The position numbers were made by a program, and so were the translations under genes. From CAYLJV01 sp964510375 (GTDB lineage Archaea; Hadarchaeota; Hadarchaeia; Hadarchaeales; JAGGTB01): a DNA stretch of 27,604 nucleotides. The DNA is taken from the NCBI GenBank assembly GCA_964510375.1, contig CAZEBR010000022.1:1-27604 (forward strand), given 5' to 3'. A model generated the notes under the pieces. It was not told where the DNA came from and did no database searches. It saw only the letters and a list, made by a program, of their open reading frames with translations. Every line of letters starts with the position of its first letter. Within the stretch, counting starts at the first letter, position 1. This document shows positions 7,397-15,600 of this stretch, piece by piece.

Positions 7397-7818
7397 GGTT
7401 TTCACCTCCCATAAAAGTCGATTTATGATAGATGGTTCACCGATAAATAATTAATCCTAATTTTTATGATGAATGATTCAAGGATTAATAATTAACTTCA
7501 ATCGACTACGAAATTTGAATCCTGCGCACGCCAACCACAGGGATAGAATTTTTTTGGAAAATAGTTCCTATTTTGAGATTCAATCAAATTTTAAATAATA
7601 ATCGATTTGAAAAGCTTTTCAATCTACTAAATTGATAAAAAATAGGTATAATTTGATCAAGTAAAAAATAAAATTTCTCATAATCCAGATATTTTACAAA
7701 AATATTATTAATTCTTTAAGTATCCGTACCAAGAACTTCAGCACTTCAGGGTAAAAGCTTTCACAAAAGGAAGGGATTTCCTTAATAAGAAGTGCGTTCT
7801 AATAACGGGGTGGTTAAA
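7397..7818. promoter_or_regulatory. AT-rich divergent regulatory region AOR / purB
   Basis: About 420 bases without a gene between divergent AOR and purB. Near AOR there is a degenerate direct repeat (7424-7455 and 7465-7496, 25 of 32 positions alike), each copy carrying AATAATTAA, a candidate TATA/operator for the minus-strand gene. Further in are three perfect inverted repeats: AAAATAG-ttc-CTATTTT (7558-7574), TTGAAAAGCTTTTCAA (7607-7622) and ATATTTT-aca-AAAATAT (7689-7705). TTAATAAG at 7782-7789 may serve purB. No reading frame or RNA gene is recognisable. Confidence 0.5.
7424..7496. repeat. Degenerate 32-base direct repeat upstream of AOR
   Basis: Two copies starting 41 bases apart: 7424-7455 (TATGATAGATGGTTCACC...) and 7465-7496 (TATGATGAATGATTCAAG...). 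They share TATGAT, ATG, TTCA, GAT and AATAATTAA at equivalent places, 25 of 32 positions. On the minus strand they lie just upstream of the AOR ribosome-binding site. Tandem regulator sites or duplicated promoter sequence are both possible. Confidence 0.55.
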
Positions 7819-9243
7819 ATGGCTGAAGAAAATTTCGGCTATGACGACTTTCTCTCACCTTTCACCTGGAGATATGGCGGCACAGAAATGAGAAATATAT
7901 TCTCAGAAATCAACTATAGAGCTACCTGGCGGAAGATTTGGGTCGCCCTCGCTGAAGCCCAAGCGGAATACGGTCTAGTTTCCGAAGAGGAACTGAAAGA
8001 GCTCAGGGAAAAGGCAACGGAGGAACACGTAGATATAGAGAGAGCCCACGAGATAGAAGAAAAAATTCACCACGACCTCATGGCCGAAGTCAAGACCTAT
8101 GCGGAGCAATGCTCAAAAGGGGGAGGGAAAATACACTTAGGAGCGACCTCGATGGATATCGAGGATAACGCGGACGTAATGCGGATGAGACAGGGGTTCG
8201 AACTTATTTTAGAAAAACTAGTCAAGTGCCTCAGGAAGCTAGCCGAGTATATAGAAGAATACAAAGACCTTCCGTGTATGGGGTGGACTCATATACAGCC
8301 CGCCGAACCGACGACCTTGGGTTACAGGTTTGCGAACTATGCACAGGACCTAGTTCTGGACGTCAAGTCCGCCGAACACTTGCTCGAAAAACTTCTCAAG
8401 GGAAAGGGAATAAAGGGAGCAGTCGGGACCTCGGCCAGCTACGATAGATTGTTGGGTGAAGATGGTAGCCCGGCCAAGATGGAGGAGAAGGTGATGGAAA
8501 AGCTGGATTTAGATTACTTCCCCGTTTCGACCCAGACATACCCCAGAAAAATCGACTTTTGGGTACTCTCTACCCTCGCCAGCATAGCCCAAAGCGTCTA
8601 CAAGTTTGCAATGGACCTAAGACACCTACAATCACCGCCCTTCGGAGAAATGTCCGAACCGTTCAAAGAATCACAGGTGGGCTCGTCGGCCATGCCCTCT
8701 AAGAAAAACCCCATAAAGTCGGAGAGGATGTGCTCGCTGGCCAGGTACGTCTCTTCATTGCCACAGGTCTCGTGGGAAAATTCCGCTCAGACGATACTCG
8801 ATAGGACTCTAGACGATTCCGCCAACCGGAGGATAATAATACCGGAAGCTTTCCTGGCCGTTGATGAGTGTCTGAATCAGTACGAAGAAGTTTTGAGCGG
8901 GCTCGAAATCTTTCCCAAAATGATAGAGCAAAATCTACAGGCCTACGGGGTGTTTTCAGGAACGGAAGCCGTACTGATGAAGCTGTCGGAAATGGGGGAG
9001 GACCGTCAGGAGATACATGAAAGGTTAAGGATTCTATCCTCCGAGGCCTGGAGCGAGGTAATGGAAGGAAAAGAAAATCCGTTGCCCGCCAAGCTGAAGA
9101 AGGATGAAATCGTAGGGAGCAGGCTGGAAAACGAAGAGATCGAAGATCTCCTCCAACCGACAAGGCATACTGGGGATGCTCGGGAGCGTTGCGAAAAATT
9201 TATCGAGAATGAAATCGAGCCGATATTATCCGAGTACGATTAA
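7819..9243 (+). CDS. purB: Adenylosuccinate lyase
   Basis: Cleaves SAICAR to AICAR plus fumarate, and adenylosuccinate to AMP plus fumarate. 474 residues of the fumarase/aspartase superfamily: TWRYGGTEMRNIFSE near the N-terminus, GATSMDIEDNADVMR (conserved region 1, substrate-binding), WTHIQPAEPTTLG (conserved region 2, general-acid His), and the signature loop GSSAMPSKKNPIKSE (region 3, catalytic Ser). ATG at 7819 has GGGGTGG just upstream; a frame extension to GTG at 7792 lacks such a site. folD follows after 17 bases with its own GGAGG, so purB-folD form a unit that opens the purine island. Confidence 0.96.
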   Translation: MAEENFGYDDFLSPFTWRYGGTEMRNIFSEINYRATWRKIWVALAEAQAEYGLVSEEELKELREKATEEHVDIERAHEIEEKIHHDLMAEVKTYAEQCSKGGGKIHLGATSMDIEDNADVMRMRQGFELILEKLVKCLRKLAEYIEEYKDLPCMGWTHIQPAEPTTLGYRFANYAQDLVLDVKSAEHLLEKLLKGKGIKGAVGTSASYDRLLGEDGSPAKMEEKVMEKLDLDYFPVSTQTYPRKIDFWVLSTLASIAQSVYKFAMDLRHLQSPPFGEMSEPFKESQVGSSAMPSKKNPIKSERMCSLARYVSSLPQVSWENSAQTILDRTLDDSANRRIIIPEAFLAVDECLNQYEEVLSGLEIFPKMIEQNLQAYGVFSGTEAVLMKLSEMGEDRQEIHERLRILSSEAWSEVMEGKENPLPAKLKKDEIVGSRLENEEIEDLLQPTRHTGDARERCEKFIENEIEPILSEYD

Positions 9244-9260
9244 ACCGGAGGACAAGCACC

Positions 9261-10112
9261 ATGACCACCCTACTTGACGGCAAAAAAGTCGCAGGCGAAA
9301 TTAAGGATGAACTGTCCAAAAAATTGAATTCCTCCGGAGCGAGCCCGAATCTAGCGGCAATTTTGGTGGGAGACGATCCCGCCTCAAAGACCTATCTGGA
9401 ACTGAAGGACAAGGACTGCACCGAGGTGGGCATCGGATTCGAGAACTTTCAACTGCCGGCAGACACCTCCATGGAAGAGGTTCTAGAGCTAATAGACCAG
9501 CTCAACGGGGACGAGGAAATAGACGGAATAATCGTGCAATTCCCGGTTCCAGATCACATGGACGGATACAGGATAACTGAGGAAATAGATCCGAAAAAAG
9601 ACGTCGACGGTCTCCATCCTTACAACATCGGACGGTTGTGGAAGGGAAAGTACGATATAGACGGGGACCTTGTAGCGTGTACGCCCAAGGGCATCATGAG
9701 GCTCATCGACCGGTACGGAATCGAGACGGATGGCGAACGAGTCGTCATAATCAACAGGAGCGACCTCGTGGGAAAACCCCTTGCAAAGCTACTACTGGAC
9801 AGGGACGCGACTGTCACGGTGTGCCACTCGAAAACCGAAGACATCGGAGGCCATGCTGAAAGCGCGGATATCCTCATAACTGCCGTAGGTGCGCGTCCAA
9901 ATTTTGTCGTTACCGAAGATATGGTGAAGGAGGACGCAGTAGTTATAGATGTGGGCATGAATCACATGGAAGATGGCCTCTGTGGCGACGTTGAATTCGA
10001 CGAAGTTAAGGACAAGACCTCTTATATTACCCCGGTCCCTGGGGGAGTAGGCCCCATGACCAGAGTCACGCTCCTAGAAAACGTCTTTGTCGCCGCCGGA
10101 ATTGGCAATTAA
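9261..10112 (+). CDS. folD: Methylene-THF dehydrogenase / methenyl-THF cyclohydrolase
   Basis: Bifunctional enzyme interconverting 5,10-methylene-THF and 10-formyl-THF. 283 residues, the usual length. Catalytic SKTYLELK (Tyr45, Lys49), VQFPVPDHMD, KDVDGLHPYNIGRL, CTPKGIMRLID, the Rossmann VVIINRSDLVGKPLAKLLL and the C-terminal PGGVGPMTRVTLLEN are all present. ATG at 9261 follows GGAGG. Its place between purB and purN indicates that it supplies the 10-formyl donor for PurN. True methanogens usually use tetrahydromethanopterin for this chemistry, so this implies a folate-type pool, as in haloarchaea. Confidence 0.96.
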   Translation: MTTLLDGKKVAGEIKDELSKKLNSSGASPNLAAILVGDDPASKTYLELKDKDCTEVGIGFENFQLPADTSMEEVLELIDQLNGDEEIDGIIVQFPVPDHMDGYRITEEIDPKKDVDGLHPYNIGRLWKGKYDIDGDLVACTPKGIMRLIDRYGIETDGERVVIINRSDLVGKPLAKLLLDRDATVTVCHSKTEDIGGHAESADILITAVGARPNFVVTEDMVKEDAVVIDVGMNHMEDGLCGDVEFDEVKDKTSYITPVPGGVGPMTRVTLLENVFVAAGIGN

Positions 10113-10291
10113 ACCGGATAGATGCCCCGGATCAAGTCAGTATTTTATCTCGAAGAAAGACTTTTTGCCCTTTTAGAGAAAAGAGAAAAAATGGTAATCA
10201 GTGCCCCTCGAGTAAGTCGTCCGTATTTTTTACCGGAGGAAAGCTTTTTCGTTAGCCGGGAATAAGAACTTACGGACCGTTTCGAGGTGTC
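10113..10291 (+). promoter_or_regulatory. folD-purN intergenic region
   Basis: 180 bases. CTTTTTGCCCTTTTAG (about 10160) is T-rich and could end the purB-folD transcript. A second T-rich stretch and a GGAGGAAAG string follow, but no clear TATA box. GAGGTGTC immediately precedes the purN ATG and is its ribosome-binding site. purN-purQ probably form a separate transcription unit, or read-through from folD is possible. Confidence 0.3.
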
Positions 10292-11011
10292 ATGTTGGGC
10301 AGAGAGACTATCGGTGTGCTGGCCTCAGGAAGGGGCTCCAACTTTCAAGCCATTCTCGATCATATAAAACTGGAGGTTTTGGAAGAAGTAGAAGTCGGCG
10401 CATTGATCAGTGATAGCCCTGGCGCCGGCGCAATCTCGATCGCCAAAAAAAGGAACGTTCCGAATTACGTGATAGTACCTAGGGAGGATGAGGAGAGGAG
10501 AGAATACGAGAGGCGCATACACGAGGTTTTGAAAGAGGAAGAAGTGACCCTAGTCGTGCTCGCCGGATTTATGAGAATCGTGAGTCCCTATCTCATAAAA
10601 AATTACGATGAAAATATCATGAACATTCACCCGTCCTTACTGCCGTCGTTCAAGGGATTGGATGCTCAAAAAAAGGCCCTAGAATTCGGAGCCAAGGTTT
10701 CAGGATGCACTGTCCACTACGCTTGGGAGGAAGTGGACGCCGGCCCGATAATTCTCCAAAGGGCCGTTCCCGTGAAGGAAAGGGATACCGTCGAGTCACT
10801 CTCAAACAGAATCCTTGTTCAGGAGCACAGGGCATATTCCAAAGCGATACAACTCCATGCGGACGGCAGGCTCGAGATCGAGGGCAGACGCGTAAACATC
10901 GACTATGGAGGAGGCTGGAAAGAAAAGTGGAAGGAAAGGCAGGAAGCCTTCATAGAATATCAAAAAGAAAGGGGAACAAAAACAGAGATTTACGGGGATG
11001 TTTTCAAATGA
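10292..11011 (+). CDS. purN: Phosphoribosylglycinamide formyltransferase (10-formyl-THF dependent)
   Basis: Transfers formyl from 10-formyl-THF to GAR, giving FGAR. ASGRGSNFQAIL (residues 11-22) is the phosphate-binding start. The catalytic trio is Asn111, His113 (MNIHPSLLPSFKG) and Asp149 (EEVDAGPII). At 239 residues it carries a C-terminal extension of ~35 polar residues beyond the ~200-residue core, ending near GTKTEIYGDVFK; no known role. ATG at 10292 follows GAGGTG. Its stop overlaps the purM start (ATGA), showing translational coupling. Many archaea use formate-dependent PurT instead; here PurN pairs with FolD. Confidence 0.96.
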   Translation: MLGRETIGVLASGRGSNFQAILDHIKLEVLEEVEVGALISDSPGAGAISIAKKRNVPNYVIVPREDEERREYERRIHEVLKEEEVTLVVLAGFMRIVSPYLIKNYDENIMNIHPSLLPSFKGLDAQKKALEFGAKVSGCTVHYAWEEVDAGPIILQRAVPVKERDTVESLSNRILVQEHRAYSKAIQLHADGRLEIEGRRVNIDYGGGWKEKWKERQEAFIEYQKERGTKTEIYGDVFK

Positions 11012-12156
11012 ACACAAAATACGACGAAGTGGGAGTCGACGCTAAGAAAGAGGGAATAGAGGTATTCAAATCCACTATTGATAATCTCTTTCCGAATGCT
11101 TTCTGTACCGTCTCCCGAGATCCCGAAAACAGAGACCGAGGCGTGGTTCTACACTCAGATGGAGCCGGGAGCAAACCGGTTCAAAACTATCTTCACTGGA
11201 AGGAGTCGGGAGACCTCAACTGCTTCAAGAGCATAGCACAGGACGTAATAGCGATGAACATCGACGACCTCGCGTGCATAGGTGCGCGACCCGTCAGTTT
11301 CGTGGACTACATAGCCATAAACAGGGAGATCTTTCCGAAAAAAGAAGTGCTGGATGCGCTCAACTCGGGTTTCGCCGAATCCCTAAATCTGCTGAGGGAG
11401 GAAGGGATCAAAATATCGTTTTTGGGTGGTGAAACCGCCGATCTGCCGGACCAGTTAAAGACTCTGGACGTGTCGGGAACGATCCACGGAAGGGTCGAAC
11501 TTTCCGAGGCGATAACCGGTGAGGACGTAGAGCCTGGAAACTTGATAATCGGGATAGAAAGCGGGGGACAGGCAAGTTACGACGAAGAAGAGAACAGCGG
11601 TATAATGTGCAACGGAATAACGCTGGCCAGGCATTCGCTCATGAAGGAGGAATACGGCGAGAAGTATCCGGAAATAGTGGGCGACAAGGGTTACTACGGG
11701 AGGTTTTCCTACGACGACCATGTGGAAGAGCTCGGAAAGACCGTTGGAGAAGCGATACTCTCGCCGACGAGAATTTTTGCACCCGTAATATCCCAGGTCC
11801 TAGAGGAGCAGGGGGATCGGATAACCGGAATAGTCCATAACACGGGCGGAGGACAGACGAAGAGCTTGGGGTTGGGTAAAAACATTCACTACGTGAAGAA
11901 TGATCTAATAGAACCGGACCCAATATTTGAACTAATACAAAAAGAATCCGGAGAGAGTTGGCGCGCCATGTTCATGGACTACAACATGGGGACAGGGTTC
12001 GAGCTGATGGTGGAGGAGGACTACGCGGGGGAAGTGATAAGCATAGTGGAGGACTTCGACTTGAAGGCGAAAAAGGTAGGAAGATGCGAAAGAAGTAAAG
12101 GGGGCAACAGGGTAACAATCAAAAGCCAATTCGGAACCTTCGAATACGAGGAGTAA
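11008..12156 (+). CDS. purM: Phosphoribosylformylglycinamidine cyclo-ligase (AIR synthetase)
   Basis: ATP-dependent closure of FGAM to AIR. 382 residues, somewhat longer than the ~340 common in bacteria. HSDGAGSKP near residue 50 is the ATP/phosphate loop; DVIAMNIDDLACIGARPVSFVDYIAI follows; GGETADLPDQ corresponds to the GGETAEMPG motif of bacterial enzymes. The C-terminal half carries THNTGGG-like HNTGGGQTKS and a FMDYNMGTGFEL strand. ATG at 11008 overlaps the purN stop by four bases. A much longer upstream extension of this frame lies within purN and is not used. purS follows after five bases. Confidence 0.94.
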   Translation: MNTKYDEVGVDAKKEGIEVFKSTIDNLFPNAFCTVSRDPENRDRGVVLHSDGAGSKPVQNYLHWKESGDLNCFKSIAQDVIAMNIDDLACIGARPVSFVDYIAINREIFPKKEVLDALNSGFAESLNLLREEGIKISFLGGETADLPDQLKTLDVSGTIHGRVELSEAITGEDVEPGNLIIGIESGGQASYDEEENSGIMCNGITLARHSLMKEEYGEKYPEIVGDKGYYGRFSYDDHVEELGKTVGEAILSPTRIFAPVISQVLEEQGDRITGIVHNTGGGQTKSLGLGKNIHYVKNDLIEPDPIFELIQKESGESWRAMFMDYNMGTGFELMVEEDYAGEVISIVEDFDLKAKKVGRCERSKGGNRVTIKSQFGTFEYEE

Positions 12157-12161
12157 TCGAA

Positions 12162-12416
12162 ATGGAAACCTACAAAGCCAGAGTGGAAATAAAGCTGAAA
12201 CCGGGTCATGTCGACTCCGAGGGCCTGACGACCGAGAAGGCTTTGAACGATATGGGCTACGAGGTCGAAGAGGTCTCGACGGCCCAGGTCTACGAAATTC
12301 AAATGAAGGCCGGCTCCCCGAGCGAGGCGGAGGACAAGGTCGAGGACATGTGCAGAAAAATCCTGGCCAACCCTGTAAAGGACGACTACAAAATAGAGGT
12401 GGAGAAAGCTGGATGA
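12162..12416 (+). CDS. purS: FGAM synthase subunit PurS
   Basis: Small homodimeric subunit that bridges PurL and PurQ and is needed for FGAM synthase activity. 84 residues: KARVEIKLKPGHVDSEGLT, a MGYEVEEVSTAQVYEIQM strand-helix-strand, and the CRKILANPVKDDYKIEV end, all as in the family. ATG at 12162 is five bases after purM. The last codons contain GAGGTGGAG, which doubles as the likely ribosome-binding site for purL, whose start appears to lie inside purS. Confidence 0.95.
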   Translation: METYKARVEIKLKPGHVDSEGLTTEKALNDMGYEVEEVSTAQVYEIQMKAGSPSEAEDKVEDMCRKILANPVKDDYKIEVEKAG

Positions 12417-14787
12417 GGAATCCTTTCTCCAAGAAAGAGAAAATCTTCCTTTTGAACTCTTCGAAGTAAAACTCTCGGCCGCGGACGGGCAACAGTTGCT
12501 CAAAATCAGCGAGAGTCTCGGATTAGCCCTCGGCGAAGAAGCCATGAAGAAGTGCAGGGATCACTTTTCGAGCTTGGACAAAAATCCTACCGACGTGGAG
12601 ATACAGACCATCGCTCAAACCTGGTCCGAACACTGTTATCACCGGACTTTCAAGGACGATATTTTATACAAGGGCGAAAAGATCAGGCTCTTCGATGATT
12701 ATATCAAAAAGGTGACGAGCGAGGTTTCGCCGCCTTGGTGCGTCAGCGTATTTGAAGATAACGCCGGAATAGTGGAATTCGACGAAGAGAGGTCGATCGC
12801 CGCCAAGGTAGAGACCCACAACCATCCCTCGGCAATCGATCCCTTCGGAGGCGCCGCAACGGGAATCGGGGGAGTTATAAGGGATATTTTAGGGGTATGG
12901 GCCCGCCCGATCGCAAACACGGACGTGTTATGCTTCGGACCGCTCGATTATGATTACGAAAAGCTCCCGGAGGGGATGAAGCATCCCAAGTACCTTTTCC
13001 GTGGAGTCACCGACGGTATAGGCCATTACGGGAACAACATGGGGATACCCACGGTCAACGGAGCGATATGCTTCGACGAAGGCTACGTTGGGAACGTGGT
13101 CGTGTACTGCGGGTGTATAGGAACGATGCCCACGGAATCCTACGTAAAAAATCCCGAGCCCGGAGACGTGGCGGTGCTGGCCGGCGGACGGACCGGGAAG
13201 GACGGAATCCACGGCGTCACCTTTGCCTCCGAGGAACTCACGGAAGAATCCGAGGAATCTTCCAGACCGGCGGTGCAAATCGCGAACCCTATCGAGGAGG
13301 AAAAACTGAGACGCGCCATATTAAGGGTGAGGGAGAAGGGTCTGGGAAAGGCCATAACGGACCTCGGTGGAGGAGGCCTCTCGTCCGCAGTCGGAGAAAC
13401 CGCTCAGGATGCCGGTTGCGGGGTGAAAGTGGAACTCGAGCAGGTCCCCCTGAAGCACGGAAACATGACTCCATGGGAGATATGGATATCCGAATCGCAG
13501 GAAAGGATGCTTCTCGTCGTAGAGGAGGAAGATCTGGAGGAGGTCCTTGAAATATTCGAAGGCGAAGAAGTTGAAGCGAACCCAATAGGCAGGTTCACCG
13601 ATGGAAGCGGTCTAAAAGTATACTATAAAGATCACGAGGTCGCAAATCTCGATTTGAATTTCCTTTTCGAGCCGCCTCGGATGACGAAAGAGGCGGAATG
13701 GAGCGAACCCGGCTCGGAAGAACCCGCGGTATCGAAGCCCGAGGACTTGGAAAGGACTTTGCTCGAAATTCTCTCTTCCCCCAACATCGCAAGCAAGGAA
13801 TCCGTGATCAGGACTTACGATCACGAAGTTCAGGGAAATACGGTGGTAAAACCACTGCAAGGTGCGGCGAGCGGTCCGAACGATGCCGCAATCCTCAAGC
13901 CGTTTGAAGACTCGAAAAAGGGAGTCGTGGTGTCCTCGGGAATAAAACCGAGCTACGGAAAGATAGACCCGTATTGGATGGCGGCCTCGAGCATAGAAGA
14001 GGCCATCAGAAACAACGCCGCCGTTGGCGGAAGGAGAATATCCCTCCTCGACAACTTTACCTGGGGAAATCCCGAAAAACCGGAAGAGTTAGGAAAGCTA
14101 GTGAGGGCGTGTCAGGGTTGTTACGACTTCGCAACGGACTTCGAAGCCCCCTTCATATCGGGAAAGGACAGCCTCTATAACGAGTCGCCCCTAGGCCCAG
14201 TGACGCCGACCCTGCTGATAACGGCCGTCGGGCTAATTCCGGACGTGGAAAAGGCCGTCACGATGGAACTGAAGAGCAAAGGAAACCCACTCTACATCGT
14301 GGGGGAGACCTACCCGGAACTCGGAGGGTCCGAATACTACGAGACTAAGGGACACCTAGGAAGAGACATCCCCAAGGTCCGTAGCGATCGGGCAAAGAAA
14401 AACGTTCGCTCAATCACGGAAGCCATCGACGAGGGTTGCATAAGGGCATGTCACGACTTATCGGACGGGGGACTGGGAGTCGCCGCCAGCGAGATGTCCT
14501 TCACCGGAGATCTGGGAGCCAAGCTGGAACTTGGGGCGGTCCCAGGACCGGCAAACAGGGAGGACACTATCCTGTTCTCGGAATCCAACGGGAGATTTTT
14601 AGTCGAGGTACCCCGGGATAAAGAGGAAAAATTCAAAGAGATTGTGAAAAACTGTATCTCATCTCGTATAGGCCGGGTTACCGGTGACAAGTTCCTGAAA
14701 ATCTCGGACCTGAATGGCGAGGAATCCACGAAGGTCGACATCTCAAACCTGGAGGAAGCTTGGAAGGGGGGTCTGGATGCCGAGTAA
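12409..14787 (+). CDS. purL: FGAM synthase large subunit PurL, apparent CTG start
   Basis: Converts FGAR, ATP and ammonia (from PurQ) to FGAM. TWSEHCYHRTFKDD, ETHNHPSAIDPFGGAATGIGGVIRD, GGRTGKDGIHG, DLGGGGLSSAVGE and HDLSDGGLGVAASE identify PurL. The frame is homologous well upstream of the first canonical start (TTG at 12496): FELFEVKLSAADGQQLLKISESLGLALG matches the linker domain of long PurL proteins. No ATG, GTG or TTG lies between a stop at 12394 and 12496. CTG at 12409, eight bases after GAGGTG and overlapping the purS end, is the best start, giving ~792 residues. A frameshift from the ATG at 12413, or initiation at 12496 with loss of the linker, are alternatives. The identity is certain; the start is not. 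Confidence 0.92.
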   Translation: MDEESFLQERENLPFELFEVKLSAADGQQLLKISESLGLALGEEAMKKCRDHFSSLDKNPTDVEIQTIAQTWSEHCYHRTFKDDILYKGEKIRLFDDYIKKVTSEVSPPWCVSVFEDNAGIVEFDEERSIAAKVETHNHPSAIDPFGGAATGIGGVIRDILGVWARPIANTDVLCFGPLDYDYEKLPEGMKHPKYLFRGVTDGIGHYGNNMGIPTVNGAICFDEGYVGNVVVYCGCIGTMPTESYVKNPEPGDVAVLAGGRTGKDGIHGVTFASEELTEESEESSRPAVQIANPIEEEKLRRAILRVREKGLGKAITDLGGGGLSSAVGETAQDAGCGVKVELEQVPLKHGNMTPWEIWISESQERMLLVVEEEDLEEVLEIFEGEEVEANPIGRFTDGSGLKVYYKDHEVANLDLNFLFEPPRMTKEAEWSEPGSEEPAVSKPEDLERTLLEILSSPNIASKESVIRTYDHEVQGNTVVKPLQGAASGPNDAAILKPFEDSKKGVVVSSGIKPSYGKIDPYWMAASSIEEAIRNNAAVGGRRISLLDNFTWGNPEKPEELGKLVRACQGCYDFATDFEAPFISGKDSLYNESPLGPVTPTLLITAVGLIPDVEKAVTMELKSKGNPLYIVGETYPELGGSEYYETKGHLGRDIPKVRSDRAKKNVRSITEAIDEGCIRACHDLSDGGLGVAASEMSFTGDLGAKLELGAVPGPANREDTILFSESNGRFLVEVPRDKEEKFKEIVKNCISSRIGRVTGDKFLKISDLNGEESTKVDISNLEEAWKGGLDAE

Positions 14788-15586
14788 GGTCAGAGCGTGC
14801 GTGGTGCGTGTGGGGGGAACCAACTGCGATATCGAGACCAAGAGGGCCTTCGATGATTTGGGGGATTCGGAAGCAGATATTCTCAGAATAAACCAGTTGA
14901 GGAACGGAAAAAGCCTTCAAGACTACGACTGCCTCGTGATCCCCGGAGGGTTCTCCTACGGGGATCACATCAGAGCGGGCACGGTCTTTGCAAATAGGAT
15001 GAAGACCGACATGGAAGGCGAGCTTGAGAGCTTCATCGACGACGGCGGGTCCGTCTTCGGAATATGCAACGGGTTTCAGGTGCTCGTCGAAATGGGCCTA
15101 CTCCCAGGGCTCGGTGAATCAAAGGAATTTCCGACCGCAGCCCTCGCCATAAACGAATCCGCGAAATACGAGTGCCGATGGGTGCATTTGAGAAACGAAA
15201 ATCGCGGAAAATGTGCTTTTACCGGGGAGGTAGAAAGGGGAAGAACCCTATTCATGCCAGTGGCCCACAAGGAGGGAAGATTCATGGTTGACAAGAAGAG
15301 GGAGAAAGAAATTCTGAAGGACCTTTACGATAACGATCAAGTGGTTCTGAGATACTCGGACGAAGACGGGAATCCGGCCGAAGGACGCTACCCGGAAAAC
15401 CCGAACGGTTCCCTTGACGACATCGCCGGTATATGCGACCCTTCCGGCAGGGTATTCGGACTCATGCCCCATCCGGAGAGGGCCTACTACGGATTACAGC
15501 TCCCGGACTGGACTCAAAGGGAAGTAGTTCCGGAATACGGTAGCGGTCGTTTGCTGTTCGAATCGATCGTAGAATGCTTGAAATAA
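14777..15586 (+). CDS. purQ: FGAM synthase glutaminase subunit PurQ
   Basis: Class I glutamine amidotransferase supplying ammonia to PurL. Nucleophile Cys97 in FGICNGFQVL, and His232/Glu234 in MPHPERAYYG. GGFSYGDHIRAG (57-68) is the family oxyanion/loop motif. 269 residues, longer than the ~225 of Bacillus PurQ and like the larger PurQ forms that accompany the linker-containing PurL type. ATG at 14777 overlaps the purL end by 11 bases and has a G-rich site just upstream. It is the last gene of purN-M-S-L-Q; the purD stop lies only 14 bases away on the other strand, leaving almost no room for separate terminators. Confidence 0.95.
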   Translation: MPSKVRACVVRVGGTNCDIETKRAFDDLGDSEADILRINQLRNGKSLQDYDCLVIPGGFSYGDHIRAGTVFANRMKTDMEGELESFIDDGGSVFGICNGFQVLVEMGLLPGLGESKEFPTAALAINESAKYECRWVHLRNENRGKCAFTGEVERGRTLFMPVAHKEGRFMVDKKREKEILKDLYDNDQVVLRYSDEDGNPAEGRYPENPNGSLDDIAGICDPSGRVFGLMPHPERAYYGLQLPDWTQREVVPEYGSGRLLFESIVECLK

Positions 15587-15600
15587 GAAAATCCGTTTTT

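Noticed and set aside
7792..7818. Nine extra codons at the purB N-terminus
   Set aside because: ATG 7819 has the strong ribosome-binding site; the upstream GTG has none and the added residues do not resemble the family.
10705..11007. N-terminal extension of the purM frame by ~100 codons
   Set aside because: It lies inside purN in another frame. Family homology begins at ATG 11008, which overlaps the purN stop as expected for coupled genes.
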